From positions 1 through 64,000 of the forward strand of contig NZ_JAXHDD010000010.1 in assembly GCF_037072025.1 (NCBI RefSeq): 64,000 nt of DNA, written 5' to 3'. Positions within the stretch are counted from its first letter, which is position 1; each line of letters opens with the position of its first letter. This DNA is from Pseudogracilibacillus sp037072025. Its GTDB lineage: Bacteria; Bacillota; Bacilli; Bacillales; Amphibacillaceae. A model generated the notes under the pieces. The model had not been told where the DNA came from and ran no database searches. It worked only from the letters and a program-made list of their open reading frames with translations. Below are positions 44,483 through 53,339 of the stretch, one piece after another. A program made the translations under genes and the position numbers.

Positions 44483-45466
44483 TTACATGGTAAAGTCGGG
44501 CTTGTAAAGTGTTAATTTTGCTTTTTCTTGTTTTACTTCTTCACCAGTTATAACGTGTAAGAACGTTGACGCTTCATCGAACCAGCTATCTGGTGCTTCA
44601 TGACCCCAGAATGTTTGACGTGTCTTATCATTAACGCTCCAGCGTTTTGGTTCAAAATCTCCATCACCTGTAAAATAGTCACCAAAATAAAATTCAATTC
44701 GATGTCCATCTGGATCGCGCAAGTATAAGAAAAATGCGTTTGACAATCCATGTCTTCCTGGCCCTCTTTCGATACTATCAGCCATCCCCATTGAAGCTAA
44801 TACATCACAAGCATGAATTAATGCTAGTGGATCTGGTAACCAATATCCGATATGATGAAGCAATGGTCCATCTCCGTTCATAAATGCCTGATCATGAACA
44901 TTCCCTTTCCGGTGCGTCCAAATTGCCCACAAACTTCCTTCATCATCTTCAGTATATTCTGAACTTCTAAAACCAAATTCTTGATTATAAAAATCATACG
45001 CTTTTTGAACATCTGGCACTAAACAGTTTAAATGATCTATACGCTGCACTCTTGCACCTTTGTGTAAGTCATAACGTTGTAATAAACTTTCCACTTTATC
45101 CATTTCAGAAAAAAATTCTAAGGAAAGCCCTGAAACGTCTTGCACACGTAAAGCTCTTCCAATGGCATGTTGCTCGCCTTTTTCTAACCATCTATAAGGA
45201 AGGTTATTTTTAATTGCAACTTGTTCAATTTGATCCAAATCGGCATCCGCATACACTTTATAACTAATAACTTCAACAGCTGGCTTATCTGCTTTTTTCA
45301 GCAAAAGACTATGATGTCCTTGCTCCTCATATCCTCGTAAATAAATACTGTTTTCATCAGATTCCGTTTCCACAAATCCTAATGCGTCAACATAAAATTT
45401 TCTCGAAGCATCTAAATCGGTTACATGCAACACAGCTCTTCCAGTTCTCGTAATATCAAAACTCAT
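44483..45466 (-). CDS. hpaD: 3,4-dihydroxyphenylacetate 2,3-dioxygenase
   Basis: A 327-residue extradiol ring-cleavage dioxygenase of the VOC type with two tandem modules. Metal ligands are His in RIDHLNCLVPDVQKAYDFYN, His in LLHHIGYWLPDP and Glu in DPDGHRIEFYFGDY. This is the HPCD family that cleaves homoprotocatechuate to the semialdehyde used by HpaE, with Fe(II) or Mn(II). It lies 32 bases after hpaB. The length is slightly below typical HPCDs (about 360) at the C-terminus. Confidence 0.94.
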   Translation of the reverse strand: MSFDITRTGRAVLHVTDLDASRKFYVDALGFVETESDENSIYLRGYEEQGHHSLLLKKADKPAVEVISYKVYADADLDQIEQVAIKNNLPYRWLEKGEQHAIGRALRVQDVSGLSLEFFSEMDKVESLLQRYDLHKGARVQRIDHLNCLVPDVQKAYDFYNQEFGFRSSEYTEDDEGSLWAIWTHRKGNVHDQAFMNGDGPLLHHIGYWLPDPLALIHACDVLASMGMADSIERGPGRHGLSNAFFLYLRDPDGHRIEFYFGDYFTGDGDFEPKRWSVNDKTRQTFWGHEAPDSWFDEASTFLHVITGEEVKQEKAKLTLYKPDFTM

Positions 45467-45498
45467 TTCGTTATCCCCCTAACTTTTATCGGATTAAA

Positions 45499-46962
45499 TT
45501 ATTTACTTGGTTGTTTTGTTGCTTCTTTTAAGAAGTCCGCTACACGCTGTTTATACGGTTCTTTTTCAAAATTATCAAAGTAAGTCATTCCCATACGAAC
45601 TGGATCTCCAAAGAAGTAATATTCGTAATGATTTTGTCTGGAACCGAATGCACTTGCAGTTAAGTCCCAGGCAAGACGGAATAATTGCACCCGCTCATAT
45701 CCATTTAGGTTTTTAGATTGTAATCCCCGTTCAATGATTGGTCCAATGTCTTCGTTTGCAAAATCAGCTTCAGTAGGAATTCCTGTTAGCCCTGATGCTG
45801 CAAGTACCCGAATAATTTCAGTCAAAGATGGATAAATACGTGGGAACCAGTTTCTAGCTGCATCAAGTGCAGCAAAATCCGGATTCATTGTTCCGTATTT
45901 ATCAAGTGTTGCATTATGTTCTGCACGATATAAATGTGAACGCATTGTTTCTAATGTAATCATAATATCGCGACCTTTATCTTTTACATGCTGGAACTGG
46001 TCAATTCCGATCGCGTCCATAATACTAAGTGCTACCCCTAAAATAAACTCTGTTTTTACAATTGCCTTAGCAACAACTTGGTGTGACATGTGCACTACTG
46101 CATTTGTTTCAGCAAAAGTACGGTTACAAACAGAAGAATTACCACAAACAAACACTTTTTCCCAAGGTACGAAAACGTTATCAAATGAAATAATCGTATC
46201 TCCTTCTTCGTAACGAGAGGACAATGGATAATCCCATTTATTATCCTTATAATCCCACGGCTCACGACTTATATGAGTAATTCCTGGCGTGTTGTTCGGT
46301 ACAACAAATGCTAATGAGTATGGATCATCTAACTCTCCAGCTTTTTTAACGGTTGATGGAAAAACAAGCGTCTCATCTGTGATTGCACCTTGAGTGGCAA
46401 GTAAACGAATACCGTCAACAATAATACCATCCGAACGTTCTTCTACTAGATGTAGAGCAACATTTGCATCCTTCTGTTCGTGCTGGGCTTTTGCACGGTT
46501 AACTTGTGGATGAATTAATGTATGTGTCAAACTAATATCGTTTTCACGAGCATACTCATAATAATCACGAGCGTTCTTCGCAAAACGTGGATCTGCTTCA
46601 GCAAATAAATCGTTATTCATTCCCATTGCCATTACTTCAGCGTTAAGATAGTCTGGTGCACGACCCATCATTCCATTATGTGAAAGTGCCCACTCTTGAA
46701 TTGCCTCTCTTCTTGCGATTAAATCGTCAATTGTTGTTGGGTGTTTGAATGTCATACCAACCTTGTCTCCAGTAGTTGGAGATGTGTACAACATTTTATC
46801 TGCCTTTTCGTGTTGCAGATCGTATAATTTAGCCATCGAATCAATAACATTTTTAAATGCTGGATGTGTTGTTACATCTTCTACTTTCTCACCATTCGCA
46901 TATACATTATTTTTAGCCTTCTGTAATCTCTCTTTATATTTCTTACCTGTTTTAGCTCCCAT
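45499..46962 (-). CDS. hpaB: 4-hydroxyphenylacetate 3-monooxygenase, oxygenase component
   Basis: A 487-residue FADH2-dependent hydroxylase with an acyl-CoA dehydrogenase-like fold. Landmarks: the KTGKKYKERLQ start, HNGMMGRAPDYLNAEVMAMG, HTLIHPQVNRAK, SRYEEGDTIISFDNVFVPWE and ENDISL. It hydroxylates 4-hydroxyphenylacetate to 3,4-dihydroxyphenylacetate using flavin from HpaC. It is the first gene of the operon hpaB-hpaD-ribF-like-hpaC, with GGAGGAATTTACCAA before the ATG. A cre-like site and the shared palindrome lie upstream. Confidence 0.95.
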   Translation of the reverse strand: MGAKTGKKYKERLQKAKNNVYANGEKVEDVTTHPAFKNVIDSMAKLYDLQHEKADKMLYTSPTTGDKVGMTFKHPTTIDDLIARREAIQEWALSHNGMMGRAPDYLNAEVMAMGMNNDLFAEADPRFAKNARDYYEYARENDISLTHTLIHPQVNRAKAQHEQKDANVALHLVEERSDGIIVDGIRLLATQGAITDETLVFPSTVKKAGELDDPYSLAFVVPNNTPGITHISREPWDYKDNKWDYPLSSRYEEGDTIISFDNVFVPWEKVFVCGNSSVCNRTFAETNAVVHMSHQVVAKAIVKTEFILGVALSIMDAIGIDQFQHVKDKGRDIMITLETMRSHLYRAEHNATLDKYGTMNPDFAALDAARNWFPRIYPSLTEIIRVLAASGLTGIPTEADFANEDIGPIIERGLQSKNLNGYERVQLFRLAWDLTASAFGSRQNHYEYYFFGDPVRMGMTYFDNFEKEPYKQRVADFLKEATKQPSK

Positions 46963-47027
46963 TTGGTAAATTCCTCCTTAAATTTGTTAAATTTTCGCCT
47001 TTCGATTTTTGGTGTATAATAAATATA

Positions 47028-47041
47028 AAGTAGCGCTTTCA
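47028..47041 (-). promoter_or_regulatory. Possible cre (CcpA) site before hpaB
   Basis: The minus-strand sequence TGAAAGCGCTACTT is almost identical to the site before cydA. It is 66-79 bases upstream of the hpaB start, near a possible TATTATAC -10 element, so CcpA binding would repress transcription. Confidence 0.45.
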
Positions 47042-47155
47042 TTTCCGTTTTTATACATCACCTCTTTGTATAGTTTTCTGCCATTTAGAATAGATTTAAT
47101 TAAATAACATAACTTAAAACCTTTTCCATGTAATTTTTTGTATTAATCTCATTAT

Positions 47156-47175
47156 CATATATGTTATGATATATG
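47156..47175. promoter_or_regulatory. Palindrome CATATAT-N6-ATATATG between hpaB and lysR
   Basis: The same 7-6-7 inverted repeat as at 39545-39564, here with spacer GTTATG. It lies in the 276-bp divergent control region, 63 bases before the LysR start and about 190 bases before hpaB. Confidence 0.65.
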
Positions 47176-47238
47176 TAAAATATTAAAAATGTTTGTTTTC
47201 TATATTAAAATCATATACTAGTGGGGTGAATTCGTCCA

Positions 47239-48120
47239 ATGAACATTAAACAGCTTCGTTACTTTTATGAAATTGCAAATGAAGGTCAAATTACAAGAGC
47301 CGCCAAAAAGCTACATATCGCCCAGCCACCGCTAAGTCAAGCATTAAAAGCATTGGAAGCAAATCTCGGAGTCCTTTTATTTGAAAGAAATGGAAGACAA
47401 ATGGAACTAACTAAAGCAGGTGAAGTTTTATATGAAAAGGCAAAGACAATATTTTATAAAATTGAAGAAACAATTATTGAAGTGAAAGAAACAGGAAAAG
47501 GAGTTCGAGGAACTTTATCTATCGGGTGCAATAAATCTTGTTTTTCTCATATTCCTAAAAATATAAGCATTTACCAGCATAGTTTTCCACAAGTAAAGTT
47601 TCAGTTAATAGAAGGAGATTCTTATTTTTTAGCGAAACAATTAATCGAAAGAGAGATTGAATTAGCATTTATACGCCTACCTATAGACATGAATGGCTTT
47701 GACTTTCTCGAACTACCATCTGAAGAGTACGTGGCTGTTGTCCATAATAATTGGATTGATGATCCAACTAGGACTAGTATCTCTATGAAAGACCTTGCAA
47801 AAATACCACTTTTATTACTACACCGAATCAGAGGTGTAGGGCAATTTGAAATTATTATGGATAAATTTATGGAGGAAGGATTAAAACCAACTATTCTTTG
47901 TGAATCACCAAACGTAGATATGTTATTGGATCTTATAAATGAGGGACTTGGGGCTACAATTGTTCCACAATCCACTTTGTTAAAACAGAATACAAAAAAT
48001 GTATCCGTTTTAAAAATAGTAAACACAACAATTGTTTCTAAATCAGCAATCATCTGGTTAAAAGACAGATATATATCAAAAAGTGCTGAAAGGTTTATAG
48101 AATTGTTTAAACAGAAATAA
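47239..48120 (+). CDS. LysR family transcriptional regulator
   Basis: A 293-residue LysR-type regulator. The N-terminal winged helix is MNIKQLRYFYEIANEGQITR, then AAKKLHIAQPPLSQALKALE. The effector domain follows from about residue 90 (GTLSIGCNKSCFSHIPKNIS). It is divergent from the hpaB operon and probably regulates it in response to an aromatic acid. GGGGTGAATTCGTCCA precedes the ATG. In the region there are therefore two candidate HPA regulators, this one and the GntR protein. Confidence 0.92.
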   Translation: MNIKQLRYFYEIANEGQITRAAKKLHIAQPPLSQALKALEANLGVLLFERNGRQMELTKAGEVLYEKAKTIFYKIEETIIEVKETGKGVRGTLSIGCNKSCFSHIPKNISIYQHSFPQVKFQLIEGDSYFLAKQLIEREIELAFIRLPIDMNGFDFLELPSEEYVAVVHNNWIDDPTRTSISMKDLAKIPLLLLHRIRGVGQFEIIMDKFMEEGLKPTILCESPNVDMLLDLINEGLGATIVPQSTLLKQNTKNVSVLKIVNTTIVSKSAIIWLKDRYISKSAERFIELFKQK

Positions 48121-48154
48121 TAATTTTTATAAACTTGTACATTCTTTTTATCAA

Positions 48155-48202
48155 AAAAGAATCCATCCTTCAGCTATTTTTGTGAAGCGGAGGATTCTTT
48201 TG
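48155..48202. terminator. Bidirectional terminator
   Basis: AAAAGAATCC-ATCCTTCA and TGAAG-CGGAGGATTCTTTT pair with minor bulges, between the convergent LysR and phosphatase genes. Confidence 0.8.
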
Positions 48203-48205
48203 ATT

Positions 48206-48748
48206 TTAATTGAAAACATCTCCATGATTTTGTTCAAGCCAACTAGAAAAATCTAATAAATCCCTAAACTGTAAATCCGCATTTGCTTGTTCCTTTCGAG
48301 TGCCTACTAAAACAGTCTTTACTCCTGCTTCCTTTCCTGCTTCAATATCAGGTGCCCTATCACCAACCATATAACTTTTCGCTAAGTCTATCTTATGTTT
48401 TTGGGCCAAGTTAAGAATCATTTTCGGCTTAGGTTTTCGGCATTTACAACCTTCATTAGGTTGATGAGGACAATACGCAATATCATCAATTTCAGCACCA
48501 TAGACAGATAAGTCTTGTCTCATCTTCTTATGAATATTTTTTAACGATGTTTCTTTCATAAACCCAAGTCCAATACCTCCTTGGTTTGTAACAACGAAAA
48601 CTTTGTAATTTAAATTGTTTAGCTTTTTAATTGCCTCACCAGCACCATCAAGTAAATAGAAATCTTTCGGTTTATTTACAAATTTCACACGATAACTAAG
48701 TACTTCATTTATCACGCCATCCCGATCAAGAAAAATTGCTTTATCCAC
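48206..48748 (-). CDS. HAD-IIIA phosphatase, GmhB-like (heptose/histidinol-phosphatase type)
   Basis: A 180-residue HAD phosphatase. Motif I is FLDRDGVINE, motif II is VVTNQGGIGLG, the zinc-binding segment is CPHQPNEGCKCRKPKPKMI and motif IV is MVGDRAPDIEAG. These fit D-glycero-D-manno-heptose 1,7-bisphosphate 7-phosphatase (GmhB). No other heptose genes are nearby, so the true sugar-phosphate substrate is open. The start is GTG 48748 after GGAGGTTAATT. Confidence 0.88.
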   Translation of the reverse strand: MDKAIFLDRDGVINEVLSYRVKFVNKPKDFYLLDGAGEAIKKLNNLNYKVFVVTNQGGIGLGFMKETSLKNIHKKMRQDLSVYGAEIDDIAYCPHQPNEGCKCRKPKPKMILNLAQKHKIDLAKSYMVGDRAPDIEAGKEAGVKTVLVGTRKEQANADLQFRDLLDFSSWLEQNHGDVFN

Positions 48749-48835
48749 AATTAACCTCCATATTTATAATAGTGGATCTCACACAGAAAGTTCAGCTTAA
48801 ATCATTTCAGTGGTGTTGACTTAAGTCCAGCATTT

Positions 48836-49372
48836 TTACAGTTTAGCAATTTCAACAAAATTTCGGTGTATAATAAAATTATTCAACGCCTTCATTGCAT
48901 CTCGAATGAAGAAAATTTTCAAATTTTTTCCAACTAAGTCCCAATTACCATCCTCTGTGTAAAACTTCACATCAAATCCACGAGGATCTCGCACCGTCTC
49001 AGGTGAGTGATTTCCATGAACAACAGTTGAGAAACGCACAAAAACAGGCGTTTTTTCCCCTTTTTCTTGAAAAACTTTTGCACGAGTATGTTTGGAGACA
49101 GGCTCATCTCCAACTGTTCCATATGTTTCAAAATAACCGTGAGCTCCTGAACCACGAGCATGGGCAATTCGTTCAGGTATTTTTTCTCTGTCAAAATAAC
49201 TGATTTTTTTCAAAAAGTCATAATTCTCCAACATCGCTGGTCCTCGGTAACCGACAGTACGTATATTTTGATTATTCGTAACAGGATGTCCCTGTCTTGT
49301 TGTTAATGTATCATCATGTTCAATATTTGTTTCATGATTTTCATTTTCTTTTTTCACGGTAACCTTCTTCAA
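48836..49372 (-). pseudogene. Catalase, truncated N-terminal part
   Basis: The first 160 or so residues are a clade 3-like haem catalase (TTRQGHPVTNNQNI, GPAMLENYDFLKKISYFDRE, IPERIAHARGSGAHGYFETY with the distal His, VFVRFSTVVHGNHSPETVRD, and NLKIFFIRDAMK). The expected KFPD continuation is replaced by ALNNFIIHRNFVEIAKL and a stop, and the remaining two thirds, including the haem Tyr ligand, are absent. It cannot be active. Translation could begin at TTG 49372 or, behind AAGAAGG, at GTG 49357. Confidence 0.85.
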
Positions 49373-49822
49373 AGTTATCTAATTTTTGCATGTATACTAT
49401 AACCAAAAAGAAAGCAATTATGCATTACTTCTACTGTTATGATAAGCTAGAAATTGAGATAGTTTAGAAAGGATGGTTTATTTATGAACTACATAACATT
49501 AAATTTGAACTAGTTCGGATCATAAAATTTGACACACTTCCAATGATAAATGTGAAAGGGATTATTAGTTTGAATGCTATTCATTTTTTCATGATATTTT
49601 CCCCTGACGTTATTAAAATTATGATGATACTTTATCCAACTATCAATGTACAACTTACATCTTTACCCATCTCGTTTCCTAGACTTATTATTATAAAGAG
49701 CACTTTAGTCCAATATTAAAACGAGAAATATTGGAAAAAATACACTTACATTCTTTTTTAATAAATTAAAAAAGAAATCAAGTATCCTAGGAAATATTCG
49801 TAAAAACATGACAAGCCGAAAA
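49373..49822. other. Intergenic region, no supported gene
   Basis: A 450-bp AT-rich spacer upstream of the catalase relic. A short hydrophobic frame at 49543-49720 lacks a ribosome binding site, and a nine-codon frame after AAAGGATGG near 49480 ends at once. It may be decayed DNA. Confidence 0.4.
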
Positions 49823-50935
49823 CTATTTATTAATAAGCTCATCACGATATAATTTATCCGATAAAAGTTTTAATTCAAATTCATTTAGGCTTTTCATTAA
49901 TTTAAACGCTTCATACCATTTTAAGTCGTTGAAAAATATCACTAGTTCATATTTATTATCAACTATATCTTCTGCAAACAAAGCATCAGTCAAAATGTAA
50001 AGCGTAGAGCCACCTTTTTTTCCAGCACGTTTTAACCATTCTTGGTTCGCTTCATTTTCCATCGTCATGCCAAGCACATATTCTAATTCTTTTTGAGCGA
50101 CAGCCGGGAACTTTTCATCGTTGATCATTGCCATAATTTTTGCATATTCCGAAGTGGTAGACTTAATAAATGCATCAGAAAAGTAACGGTCAAAATCTGC
50201 ATCCCACCATTCTGTAATATTGGCATTGCTCTTATAATCTGCTTCCTTTTCTAAAGTATCATGAATATGAGTTGCGAGTTTAATCCATTCTTCATCCTCC
50301 ATAACTCGCATCTTATGAATAATCTCGTCTTTTATATCTTTCATTGATTCATTTGGATACTCACTCTTCTTTATTTCAAATGGTATAAAAAGGGCTGATG
50401 TAAAGTAATATAGCGGAGTGTGAGCTACAATGCCAAGTGTCGACATACGTTTTTCAATATTTTCGATCCCTAACTTTCCCATCAAATATTCAGTATTTGC
50501 ATTGGAACTAACTGCCATCATTCCCCGAGCTACTTCTCTTAATGAAACACTCTCATCCTTAATTTGATCAGTCTCTTTCATATAGTCTAACCAAATCTTA
50601 TGAGCACCGCCATCTAAGTTAGGAACATAAAACACCTCAAGCTCAGACAATTTAATTTGCTCATTAGGATCTATCACATCTTCTTTTACCTGATAAGCAT
50701 ATTCAAGCGCTACTACTATTTTTACTGTACTAGCTAATGACATTAGCTTATCAGAATTAATTGCCAGCCTTGTCTTACTATTCTCATTAAAAACAAATGA
50801 AGAGTTCATATTATTTTTGTTTAATTTTTTCCATACATATGTCGGGCTAGATGAATTCAGCCAAAAGACAAAACCAACACTAATTAATAAAATAATACCG
50901 AAAACAATTCCAATTATTACTAAATATTTGACCAC
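49823..50935 (-). CDS. Membrane-anchored serine hydrolase, class A beta-lactamase-like
   Basis: A 370-residue protein with an N-terminal membrane anchor (YLVIIGIVFGIILLISVGFV, about residues 4-24) and an extracellular serine hydrolase domain. The SxxK nucleophile motif is SLASTVKIVVALEYA, the SxN motif is AVSSNANTEYLMGKLG, and the K-S/T-G equivalent is GKKGGSTLYILT. Such proteins may be beta-lactamases, penicillin-binding enzymes or esterases; the absence of a clear Glu166 loop makes a true beta-lactamase uncertain. The start is GTG 50935, seven bases after AAAGGAG; the longer upstream frame is not preferred. Confidence 0.85.
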   Translation of the reverse strand: MVKYLVIIGIVFGIILLISVGFVFWLNSSSPTYVWKKLNKNNMNSSFVFNENSKTRLAINSDKLMSLASTVKIVVALEYAYQVKEDVIDPNEQIKLSELEVFYVPNLDGGAHKIWLDYMKETDQIKDESVSLREVARGMMAVSSNANTEYLMGKLGIENIEKRMSTLGIVAHTPLYYFTSALFIPFEIKKSEYPNESMKDIKDEIIHKMRVMEDEEWIKLATHIHDTLEKEADYKSNANITEWWDADFDRYFSDAFIKSTTSEYAKIMAMINDEKFPAVAQKELEYVLGMTMENEANQEWLKRAGKKGGSTLYILTDALFAEDIVDNKYELVIFFNDLKWYEAFKLMKSLNEFELKLLSDKLYRDELINK

Positions 50936-51018
50936 TTTAGTTCTCCTTTCAACAATACTTATCAATAAGTCTACATAACAAAAAAAGAACCTTTCCATAG
51001 TAGAAAGGATTCTTTTAG

Positions 51019-51195
51019 CTAGGTTATATTCATCACGTTCCTTTTGCCATAGACGATAGAATTCTCCCCTATTTGACTAAAAAAGAAGTCAAACGAATTG
51101 GTATGGCCGATTATAATAATTACCACAAACAATAAAATAGAAAGAATCACGATTGTCCACATACTAATTTGTAACAATTTTACCCGGTTACCCAT
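51019..51195 (-). CDS. Small single-span membrane protein, unknown
   Basis: A 58-residue protein: a short basic N-terminus (GNRVKLLQ), one strong membrane helix (WTIVILSILLFVVIIIIG) and a polar tail with SFDFFFSQIGEN. GGAGTGGAGTGAA precedes the ATG, which supports translation. It lies 83 bases upstream of the serine hydrolase start on the same strand, so the two may be co-transcribed. No family is recognised. Confidence 0.5.
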   Translation of the reverse strand: MGNRVKLLQISMWTIVILSILLFVVIIIIGHTNSFDFFFSQIGENSIVYGKRNVMNIT

Positions 51196-51439
51196 TTCAC
51201 TCCACTCCTTAAAATTTTAATATAGGATATGAATGAACAAGCTAAAATGGCTGTAACTGATGTTATTTTCTACTATACGTATGAACGGCAAATTTAGAAC
51301 TGGACTCTTTTGTGTAAATACATAAGTTTTACATATATTTTACAAAGAAGAGCTTGATAATGCAACACCTCGATGATAGTTTGTTAATATTGAACAACTA
51401 GATTTTCTGAGGGAGAACCCACTAATTGCTTAAAATAAT

Positions 51440-52070
51440 AAAGTAACAGCACTTTTTGAAATATTATTCGTTTCAACAAAACTTGGATGACATCATTCAG
51501 TGGGCCTGTTGCACATTTAGGATACTTTTATGAAGTATATATTCGACGAAGAAAATGGATGGATGAGAAAAGTTATGCAGATTTAGTTGCCTTATGTCAA
51601 TTTATACCTTGCCCGGCCAGTAGTCAAGTTGGTATAGGGATTGGTGTCATGCGTGCCGGAGTTCTTGGTGGAATTTTTTCTTTCATCGGTTTTACTTTAC
51701 CATCTGTTTTAGTACTTATTCTGTTCGCTTCTCTTCTTCACACATTTGGTATTGCCAACGTAGGTTGGATTCATGGATTAAAGATTGTCGCTGTTGTTGT
51801 AGTAGCTCATGCAATTTTAGGAATGGCAAAAAATCTAACACCTGATTTAAAAAGACGCGCACTGGCATTATTTGCATTAGTTATAACGTTGATGTGGCAA
51901 ACAGTCTTCACACAAATTGGCGTTATTCTCATGGCAGCAATAATCGGATATTTATGTATAGAAACAAATATAAGGAAAAATATCCGATTATTTATACTTA
52001 GTTTGATGCGACATTTCCTTTGTTCATCAACTGCTTTTTATATTAAATTTTTTATAGGTAGAAAAAGTTA
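51440..52070 (+). pseudogene. Chromate transporter (ChrA) N-terminal remnant
   Basis: A frame from 51487 carries TSFSGPVAHLGYFYEVYIRR, ALCQFIPCPASSQVGIGIGV and GFTLPSVLVLILFASLLH, the first half of a CHR-family chromate efflux permease. The preceding residues (TALFEILFVSTKLG) are in another frame, so a one-base shift separates the first helix. After about 51990 the frame departs from the family (MRHFLCSSTAFYIKFF). Two thirds of a normal protein is missing or disrupted. It is probably inactive. Confidence 0.75.
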
Positions 52071-52128
52071 CCTTGCAATACGATGCACCTCGTAATATAA
52101 TGGTGATAGTTAAAGGAGGCGTTTTTTT

Positions 52129-52452
52129 GTGGATAAAGAAATGATGAAAGGAAGTATTGATATTTTATTATTATCTCTTATTGAGCAAAGGGATTTATAT
52201 GGTTATGAAATGACTCGCATTATTAAACATTTAAGTGATGACACGTACGAAATGAGTGAAGGTACATTATATGCAGCTTTAAAACGTATGGAACGAAAAG
52301 CTTGGATCTCATCCTATTGGAAAGATACAGACAGTGGCAAACGAAAATATTATCATATTACCAAAGATGGAAAAGTTGAATTACAGAAAAAAAGAGACAA
52401 TTGGGAATGGATTACTGATTTAATTAAACGGAGTTCGGAGAGTTTAATATGA
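52129..52452 (+). CDS. PadR family transcriptional regulator
   Basis: A 107-residue winged-helix regulator: MMKGSIDILLLSLIEQRDLY, GYEMTRIIKHLSDDTYEMSE, GTLYAALKRMERKAWI and SGKRKYYHITKDG are the classic PadR blocks. PadR proteins usually repress their own small operon and respond to envelope or antibiotic-like signals. The start is GTG 52129 behind AAAGGAGGCG. The stop overlaps the next start (ATGA), and the three genes 52129-54367 form one operon. Confidence 0.93.
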   Translation: MDKEMMKGSIDILLLSLIEQRDLYGYEMTRIIKHLSDDTYEMSEGTLYAALKRMERKAWISSYWKDTDSGKRKYYHITKDGKVELQKKRDNWEWITDLIKRSSESLI

Positions 52453-53339
52453 AAAGCCCCTTTGAAAAATTTGTATTAAAAATCGTTTCCCAAATTGATG
52501 GTACGGATGAAGAAAAAGCAGATATTTATGAAGAAATACTCATTCATCTAGAATTAACTTGTAATAAATTCATAGAAGAAGGCTTTACAAAGACGGAAGC
52601 AGAACAACTAGCAATGGAAAGCTTCGGTGATTCAACAACGATTGGCAATGAGATGCAGGAATCGATGTTTCCGCTACGAAAACTTTTTCTTCTATTGCTT
52701 TCTGTTTTATCGATTTTCTATTCCATTTTCGTTTATCTTGCTCAATTAATTAGTGAAGGCGATGCTGAAATAACTTGGCTCGTTTCATCTATTACTACGA
52801 GTTCAGTTTTATTACTGTTTGCACTTCAAGTATTTCCTTCCATTGATCGGAAAAGATGGATTAACACAACTTTAATTTGTCATGTCTTTGTTTATTTACT
52901 TGGAGTATTACTTGCTGATAGTATTAGTCACACTATCTCTATTTTTCTAAGCTTTATTGCTATATCTATATTATTATTTACTATTTTCCTTATTTATCGT
53001 ACAACAATTATTGATTATCATTACCATTCAAGTACGTTTGCAAAACACGTAAAATGGCTTCATTTTTTAAATATTAGTGCTGGAATTGCAGTTACTGCTT
53101 TGACATTATTTTTCTTATGGGCAATATTACTTTTCGCTGAAAGCATACCACCATCTTTGTTGTGGATTTTCATTCCTATTACTGTGTGGCTCTTGGCTTA
53201 TTTTATTCAATTTCGGTTTATCAAAAAGAACAAAAATAAAGCCGCTTTTGGTTTAGCAATAATTCCGTTTCTGATACTCATCATTGCTCTTTTGTTTTTA
53301 ATTTGGAGTGTTTTTCCGATTGGGGTGTTGTTTAGTTGA
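52449..53339 (+). CDS. HAAS-domain membrane protein
   Basis: A 296-residue protein. The N-terminal 75 residues form a HAAS-type helical domain (EEKADIYEEILIHLELTCNK, then EGFTKTEAEQLAMESFGDST), the usual partner of PadR regulators. About seven membrane helices follow. The HAAS domain is thought to link membrane proteins to PadR sensing. Its start overlaps padR and its end overlaps the next gene. The function is inferred only from this association. Confidence 0.85.
   Translation: MKSPFEKFVLKIVSQIDGTDEEKADIYEEILIHLELTCNKFIEEGFTKTEAEQLAMESFGDSTTIGNEMQESMFPLRKLFLLLLSVLSIFYSIFVYLAQLISEGDAEITWLVSSITTSSVLLLFALQVFPSIDRKRWINTTLICHVFVYLLGVLLADSISHTISIFLSFIAISILLFTIFLIYRTTIIDYHYHSSTFAKHVKWLHFLNISAGIAVTALTLFFLWAILLFAESIPPSLLWIFIPITVWLLAYFIQFRFIKKNKNKAAFGLAIIPFLILIIALLFLIWSVFPIGVLFS

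Noticed and set aside
44548..44751. Alternative frame within hpaD
   Set aside because: A shadow of the well-supported hpaD gene.
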